Assembly: GCA_018340375.1 (NCBI GenBank)
Contig: JAFFJZ010000053.1
Coordinates: 992,001-1,056,000 of the forward strand
From: Gonatopus flavifemur
Lineage: Eukaryota; Arthropoda; Insecta; Hymenoptera; Dryinidae
DNA length: 64,000 nt
Direction of reading: 5' to 3'
The position numbers and the translations under genes are program-made. The notes under the pieces are model-generated. The model saw only the letters and a list, made by a program, of their open reading frames with translations. It made no database searches and was not told the DNA's origin. This document shows positions 58,169 through 64,000 of the stretch, one piece after another; the stretch's first letter is position 1, and every line of letters begins with the position of its first letter.

Positions 58169-58984
58169 CTAGTGTTTCGAAACGAAAGAAAAATTATTCC
58201 ATAACATTATTTGAGTTTCCATTAAATAAACAATTAAATCATCCAAATGAAAAGTACATAATTCTTCATAAACAACATCGAAATGGGACTCACTAAACAG
58301 ATTTTCACTCATGAGCTCACTTTTTACAGCTTCTTTGATGTTTTCATCGTACATGTTGAATACTTGTTTAATTAAATCCTTATCGTGGAAACGATTTGGT
58401 AATCTTGAGATGAGTTCCCTATGTAATTGTAACACACATTCGTTCACACCGTCTAAAATATTTTCTAAATAATTCAAACGTTGAATTACACACCGATGTA
58501 AATTCTCCAATCCTCCAAATGACACTTTTTGCAAAGTGATTGAAACGGTGAAAATGTTTTTCCGTTTTTTCACAGCATCACCGTCACGTTCTTGTATTTC
58601 ACCTTCCGATGATACGACGGTATTCTCTACCACAGACTCGTACTCGTAATCGTATTCAAAAACTATCACAGGTGTATTATACGTAGTTTTGAATGAAATT
58701 CTGAACTAATCGGTAACGATGGGTGTAGGTGGAGGATTCCTTGATTTTTCATTTCCAAAATGACGATCAATAGTTGCAAAATGTTTACGGAGTGTTATCC
58801 AATTATCCAAATCAAAATGTATACCTTTGGATTTCTCGGCTTGCAGTTGTATGCATGGAATAAATTTTACTTCTTTGTACAACACTAGTCCTAGAACAAT
58901 TCTTTTCGTGCCCGATTTATTGAGATTGTATACTGATGAGGGAATCATGTAATTGTGATGATGATGATGATGATTGTCCTGCAT
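58169..58984 (-). pseudogene. PC4-like putative ssDNA-binding protein, interrupted by one stop
   Basis: Two minus-strand frames (58984-58706, 92 codons; 58669-58169, 166 codons) lie in one frame and are separated by TAG at 58706-58708 and 12 codons without an ATG, so they are probably one gene of about 270 codons. The first part begins with a His run, then strands followed by KGIHFDLDNWITLRKHF, whose spacing resembles the strand-helix end of the PC4/Sub1 single-stranded-DNA-binding fold. The second part is acidic, then has a basic stretch and a helix-rich C-terminus (LENLHRCVIQRLNYLE). Membership in the Polinton is inferred from position. The PC4 resemblance is from pattern alone and could be wrong. 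Confidence 0.4.
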
Positions 58985-58989
58985 CCTGT

Positions 58990-60398
58990 AATGTTTTCTT
59001 TGATGATAATTAATTTACTGTGACGATACTTATTGATCTTTAGAATTAACTCTTCGGTATCTTACCTCAAGGGGCTATGTGCCGCTTCCTCTCTATATTC
59101 TCCAAAATGGTTCCTTCCTATAACGAGAAAACTCCGTATGATGGATTACAACCCGAAGAAAATCTCAATGACTCATAATTTAACGATCGAGAGGGATATG
59201 GAACCTTTCTTAGGTTGATTGAAATGAACAAAGCCTATGTAATATTGGAGGAAGAATTTATTGACCAGTTATAAAAGGCGAGTGTCATATAATAATTCTC
59301 CTTCCTCCTTATGTATATCCCTTTGTCTTCGAATCTATCAGCAAAGGGAAATTCACAAATCATTCATCTATCCTAATTGTTCGTACATAAATTTATATTG
59401 AACTCGAGAAAATCTCTGAACTACACACGTAAGAAAGCAGTATACGTAACTTGCAATAAGTACGGTAACTGTCCCTCAGGTATGCGTATATAACTTTGAT
59501 TTATAATGAATCCACCTGTACGTTCCGCTCGCAATGAGAAGAAGTCGAAGGGATTCAGCTGAAGAGAATCTATGAGGTAAACCTCTTATTTGAATTCTCG
59601 TTCACGAGAGTGTGTAGGTGCCTTGGTTTAATAATCGAGAAGATATTCTCAAGTTCAATTTTACATTGATTTTTACCTATATTTATATTGTGAAAAGTTT
59701 ATTCTGAATCACATGCGACTACAACATCTGTCGGTTTTGTTTATAAGCTTTGTTATCGAGTTATCGAATAATTTGATAACGCGCGAGGTCTCTTATCATT
59801 GGTTATTCATGTATAATATTATATATCGATTATGTATCGATTGTTTATCAAATTTGGATGATCTTACATTCCGAGACTTTGCTATAGAGGTGCAAGAAAT
59901 CTTTAATAATTGTTTTTATTTTGACGCGGTCTTTAATTCATAACGCGTTCGCTCGACGAATTTTCGTTCGCTATTCTACTCTCTATACTTTGCGTGTATA
60001 CATTATTTTCATCGAAGGTATGTGAACACGTCTTTATCTCCTTATAATTTAATTATTCATTTTTCCTTTGGAAATTATTTTATGTTCTTTCACTATCGCG
60101 CGGTGTTGTAACCGTATGAATATCTATGACACACTCGTACCGTTACAATCCTTTTCCCTGCATCCAAGAAATTTGAAACATTGTTTGACACTGGATTTGC
60201 TGAAGTAGCTGATGTGTCGACGGTGATGTTGGTATTCTCCATGTTGAAACTATCATTTCACACTTGAAAACAACTTTTAATACAATTCAACTGGCTTTGA
60301 AAGTATCTCACGAGAGTTTTTTCGTCTACTGATATTTTTTAGAACCATGTCTCGCTTTTTATATTTTCCGAAGGAGATGAAAATATTTGAGATAATGT
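58990..60398. other. Polinton-associated non-coding stretch
   Basis: No recognisable gene. Several short frames with coding-like endings, such as 59713-59943, have no domain. It may hold divergent promoters between the minus-strand PC4-like gene and the plus-strand genes. Confidence 0.4.
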
Positions 60399-60858
60399 AT
60401 GGTATCTTACAAGACATATACTTCTATCATATCAATGATAAACACTGAATTGTCCAAATTCATGCATGCTAAGTGTATACACGATAACTATTCCTCCATC
60501 CAAATAAAACAGGATGGAAATATTGACGATAATCAAACGCATGGGAATACCGATGAGAAAAACTCAAAAATACCGAATTCTTGTCTAGACATAGGCCATG
60601 ATAATCTGTAGAATTTTATCCTGTTTGAACCACTTCCAGATCAAATAGAGAATTGGTTATCTTGTGGGAATAAATACATTACACAAGACCCCGTCCTGGA
60701 AAAACTAAAATGCTCGACAGGATGTGGGATCTTAAGATTCCATAGAGAAAAAATTTACCTGAATCGGATAAATTTTATTGAACGCTATGGAATATCCACT
60801 ACATTAGTATTGAGGATTACCATTCTTTCCCATGATTTTATCTACCTTTCCTGATAAG
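60399..60858 (+). pseudogene. Unknown Polinton-region ORF with one internal stop
   Basis: A frame from 60399 is interrupted by TAG at 60609-60611 and continues in the same frame to TGA at 60856-60858, about 150 codons in all. The N-terminal half is rich in Asn, Asp and Ser; the second half includes EPLPDQIENWL, a C-x3-C (CSTGC) and hydrophobic segments. No family is recognised. Continuity across the stop suggests a real gene that decayed. Confidence 0.35.
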
Positions 60859-61207
60859 GAACAATTTTGACAGATGTTGGAGGTGGTGGGTTTCGAAACC
60901 CATAGATTTAATAGGGTGAAAATACATGTCTTGTCAAATTTTCAACAGATACATTTGATCTATTGCATCGTCAACATTTCGTGTATACCTTGTAATAGTG
61001 TCTCTTCGTTCTTCACTTATTGTTAGACATTAGTATATTCATTTCGCGATTTTTCGTAAAAGTGTGAATTTTCTCGGGATAATTGCGGATTCCATCGGTG
61101 ATTTCCCCAAGTTTTATCTCGCGGAAAGTGGAAAAGTGACATTTTTATAAACTGTAAGTGATTGTTCTAGTGTTTTTCATTAGTATCATCACTATTGTTA
61201 CCATCTT

Positions 61208-62392
61208 GTGATTTTTTTATCTTTGTGTTTCACTTGTTTTACGTTCCATAATGAGGTTCAGCCTAACGCTGAGCCACAACCATCCACAAGCCGAGATAAT
61301 TCTAATGTGAGTTCGAATAATATAAATAAATATTTTACCGTGAAAAATCATAATAAGAAATATTTCAAACGCTTCCGCACCACCGGTCAAAGTTTGAATC
61401 TCATTCTCAATCAGCCTGATATACACAGTGATATCGTTGTATGGTTAGAATGTGGTTTTCGTGAAATTTTCAAATTGATAACGGAAAATTCCGATCCTCG
61501 TGATTATATAGGGATTAAATTTAATAATAATAAATTTACTAATGGTGCAGCAGGGTTATCATTTCGACGTCTAGAAGATTTCGAATATGAAGATTTGTGG
61601 CACATTGTGAATTCCGTCACACAAAGTGCCACAACATTTGATATTTCAGATGGATTCGACGTCGAAGTGATGACAGTGAATGAGACCACTGGTGGTGGTG
61701 GGGAAGCGTTGGAATTGATCGGGGACAAACACACAAAAAAATCAATTTTAAGAATCCGTGGGGACGATGGGTTATGTCTTCCCCGATCAATTGTCACCGA
61801 AATAATTTTTATGGGAAAAGGAGAATCCAAATCAGGATTCCTTTTTGATCGGTGGCAATCGGTCAGGAAGATGAACAGTACCGTTCAAACTCAACTGACC
61901 CACGCATCAATAGACAACGTTGGAATTGAGATACCAGTTGAGGGTTGTGGAATTACCGAAGTCGAGCCGACATGAGTCTCTCCTCATTACCTAAAGCTTT
62001 CGATTTGATTAATGAAGAGAAAGGTGTTCTCCCTCATTTTTTTAACAAATTGGATGTTGGACCAATCCCGGACATTGTATTTTATGCTACAGATACCATG
62101 CGATACGAAGAAAGACAGAAATTTTTAACCTGGTATGATACTTGTAAGAATACCGATTATGTTTTCGATTTCAAAAAAGAAATTCTCAAATATTGTATCA
62201 GTGACGTGAATATTTTACGGAAAGCTTGCCTAGCTTTTCGTAAAATATTTTTGGAGTGTGGTAACGTATGTCCGTTCACGGAAAGCGTTACCATAGCTTC
62301 GAGTTGTATGCGTCCATATAGAAAAAACTTTTCAGAGGAAAATATGATCGGTATTGTACCCTCAAGTGGTTATAGGCTCCGAAATAATTTCT
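61208..62392 (+). pseudogene. Polinton protein-primed DNA polymerase B, gapped
   Basis: This gene would replicate the element by protein-primed synthesis. The first frame (to TGA at 61975) matches the N-terminal region: DPRDYIGIKF, GLSFRR and GCGITEVE. The second frame, from about 61965, resumes at LPKAFDL and continues through VGPIPD, the WYDTCK region, the FDFKKEILKYC block and FRKIF, ending near SSGYR at ~62390. The exonuclease region that should separate GCGITEVE from LPKAFDL (around 300 residues in complete homologues) is missing at the frame change, and the palm and thumb with the catalytic Asp motifs are missing after 62390. No in-frame ATG precedes the first block; the nearest start would be GTG at 61208. 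Clearly inactive. Confidence 0.85.
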
Positions 62393-62416
62393 ATATCTGT
62401 GTATTTGTGAATTTGT

Positions 62417-62444
62417 GTGTGCGTGTGCGTGCGTGCGTGCGTGC

Positions 62445-62487
<43 letters not shown>
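62417..62487. repeat. (GT)n microsatellite at the polymerase breakpoint
   Basis: GTGTGC/GTGC units grade into ~36 bp of pure GT and a short AT run. It begins just past the last recognisable polymerase residues, so it may mark the deletion junction. Confidence 0.9.
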
Positions 62488-62489
<2 letters not shown>

Positions 62490-62494
<5 letters not shown>

Positions 62495-63000
62495 TTGTAT
62501 GAATGCATGCCTTCCTATACATGTTTTGTTCGTTTACATATGAATATATAGTTCTGTATACTTCCTTATTTTTTTTCCTTTATTTTTATAACTTTTTTGT
62601 CTCCCATATGTGTAATCCCCACCATTTTTTAATTTTTATGTAAAATCTGTACATTTCCATGATTTTGTTTTATTTTTCTTGTATATAACCCTGTATTTCC
62701 ATGTATATTGTGAATTGAACTGATATTTTTCAAAATAAATTTATAAATTATAAACCATAAAATGTGTATATTGAATTTTTTCATGATGAATAAATTTTGC
62801 CATTCCACATTCCTCATCATTCTCTTCTGTAACACAACGTGTGTCAGTGGTACAACGTCTGGGTTAGTAAAGAGGTATTTATAAATCAATGATTCCTTCA
62901 ATTGATATCATTATCATTATAGCGTTGGTCAAAGCTTCATGCCTACGAGCACCAGTAACGCTTATTATTATTATTATTAACGATATGGATGTACGCTGAA
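62490..63000. other. AT-rich remnant between polymerase and ATPase
   Basis: No recognisable coding sequence. A (TTA)n run lies at 62963-62981. This is where the missing polymerase domain would be expected if it were intact. Confidence 0.5.
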
Positions 63001-63017
63001 TACATCCTTGGACTTCT

Positions 63018-63629
63018 ATGATTTGTGGACCTACAGGTTGTGGTGAAACTGTCTTTGTCAAAACTTTCATACGATATTTAAGTGAAATGAGTGATACAAC
63101 TTTCGCTAGGATTCTTCTCTATTATTCCGAGTGGCAAGTTGGATACAGTGAATACGGTACAGAAATTGAATTTCATGAAGGTTTACCATCTACACAAGAT
63201 TATGGTGATGATCCTAGACCAAAACTGATTATCATTGATGATCTAATGCGTGAGTCGTCAAATAATAACGTTGTTGATCTTTTCACTAAAGGTAGCCATC
63301 ATAAAAATCTTAGTGTAATTTTTATAACGCAAAATATATTCCATCAAGGATGAGGACAACGAGATATCTCACTGAATGCTGATTATGTAGTGATATTCAA
63401 GAATCCACGAGATCGAGCACAAATACAGCATTGAGCTAGACAAATTTACCCTGAGAACCCAAGATTTTTACAGGATGCATTCAAAGATGTAACATCTCGA
63501 CCTCATGGATACTTCCTTTTGGATCTGAAACAATCAACACCTGAGAATTATAGATTTCGTACCAATATATTTCCTACGGATTCTTTTCATTACGCCTATA
63601 TTCCACGTGCAAGATCATCCTTATCATAA
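63018..63629 (+). pseudogene. Polinton packaging ATPase (FtsK/HerA, A32-like)
   Basis: The ATPase would drive genome packaging into virions. ATG at 63018 is preceded in frame by IHPWTS. The Walker A motif reads GPTGCGET, where the invariant Lys of GKT is Glu (a single-base change). Walker B is KLIIIDDLM, followed by LFTKGSHH and VIFITQNIF, the usual sensor region of these enzymes. In-frame TGA codons at 63351-63353 and 63432-63434 divide the frame, which then runs to TAA at 63627-63629. The C-terminal part keeps family-like residues, so loss is recent relative to the polymerase. Inactive as written. Confidence 0.85.
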
Positions 63630-63676
63630 TAATAAGTATAAGAAGGCTACAGTAGTATAAACATTCGTCAGTCGTT

Positions 63677-64000
63677 ATGGCACCTACATGCGAGAAGTTA
63701 CAGTTTTTGATCCAACGATTCGGCAAGAAGAATTTATCCATTTTACACACCTTGTGTCACTTGAAAAGGAAGCAACGCTGTGCATTATTACGAGATGCAG
63801 ATATTTCACTCGTCCGATGTATTTGCGAGTATGTGTTGAATACCTTACACGGGAACGTGCTTCTTAACAACCAGTGTAAAAGACGATTGGGACTTTATAA
63901 ACAAATTTTACGACGTATCGCACGTCAAAAAGGGAACTGGAAACATAAAAAGCGCTTGATAACTCAATCTGGTGGAGGTTTTTCACCGTTATTGATTACC
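63677..64000 (+). CDS. Small basic Polinton protein, partial at the window edge
   Basis: ATG at 63677 opens a frame of 108 codons that is still open at 64000. It is rich in Lys, Arg and Cys, with two short basic segments (HLKRKQRCALL, KHKKRLI) and a QSGGGF motif near the end. Small basic proteins with a GGGF-like segment are commonly found downstream of the ATPase in Polintons and are thought to be virion-core components; the assignment is by position and composition. No break is seen in the visible part. Confidence 0.6.
   Translation, partial: MAPTCEKLQFLIQRFGKKNLSILHTLCHLKRKQRCALLRDADISLVRCICEYVLNTLHGNVLLNNQCKRRLGLYKQILRRIARQKGNWKHKKRLITQSGGGFSPLLIT

Larger units (their letters stand above)
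58161..64000. mobile_element. Decayed Polinton/Maverick, continuing past the window
   Basis: Three ordered features of Polintons occur on the plus strand: protein-primed DNA polymerase B (61.2-62.4 kb), an FtsK/HerA-type packaging ATPase (63.0-63.6 kb) and a small basic protein with a GGGF motif (63.7 kb on). Two more frames with coding-like composition lie on the minus (58.2-59.0 kb) and plus (60.4-60.9 kb) strands. Most genes have stops or deletions. No terminal repeat, integrase or capsid gene is visible in the window, so the left edge is a guess. Confidence 0.75.

Noticed and set aside
61945..61975. Overlapping frames as a programmed frameshift in the polymerase
   Set aside because: The exonuclease region is missing at this point, so it is a deletion junction and not a recoding site.

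Overview
This window reads as an AT-rich, intron-containing arthropod genome, most likely an insect and possibly a hymenopteran, although nothing here fixes the species. No conventional host gene is visible. Almost everything that can be interpreted is mobile DNA, nested several layers deep: Mutator-like (MULE) transposons with FLYWCH-type zinc fingers, a tnp2-like (CMC/EnSpm) transposase with a DUF4806 partner, two LINE remnants, a Tc1 element, a decayed Polinton/Maverick, and about twenty short inverted-repeat elements (MITEs), many with exact target-site duplications (TSDs).

Layout. Positions 1-1.6 kb hold a tandem repeat, MITEs and tRNA-like SINE heads. Positions 1.9-5.34 and 14.87-16.30 kb form the left arm of a large inverted duplication whose right arm is 44.91-49.79 kb. 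Both arms carry a small gene for an RG-repeat/RING-finger protein, the first exon of a FLYWCH-MULE transposase (MULE A) and a conserved 82-codon ORF. Only the left arm keeps the rest of the MULE A gene (6.5-11.0 kb), with a broken CR1/L2-like LINE (11.3-14.35 kb) in one of its introns.

Between the arms lies a single 24.2 kb element (16,499-40,743) with 117-118 bp terminal inverted repeats and a perfect 8 bp TSD (CTAACGGT). Each terminus carries seven CCCGAA-type motifs spaced 15-16 bp apart. Its minus-strand gene runs from a split FLYWCH finger (40.2-39.2 kb), through MULE catalytic exons (37.7, 23.5 and 22.5 kb), to an array of 303 bp exon cassettes ending in a C2H2 zinc finger (21.6-19.5 kb). 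The 13.8 kb intron between the first two catalytic exons holds a tnp2-like transposase gene, a six-exon DUF4806 gene and a tandem array hit by four different MITEs.

A second, 3'-truncated member of this MULE family (MULE B, from 51,756) starts with the same 15-16 bp motif array and splits its FLYWCH finger at the same codon. A dead Tc1 element sits in one of its introns. Positions 40.9-41.5 kb hold a remnant of a Mutator-like-domain gene, and 42.1-44.9 kb a 2.8 kb element with TTAA TSD and no transposase gene. From about 58 kb to the end is a decaying Polinton: a PC4-like ORF pair, an unknown ORF, a protein-primed DNA polymerase B with large gaps, a packaging ATPase with stops and a mutated Walker A, and the start of a small basic protein.

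The most unusual points are the iteron-like MULE termini, the tandem 303 bp exon cassettes fused to a transposase gene, the RING protein carried in both arms, and several MITE families that share CCC...GGG ends and 2 bp duplications.
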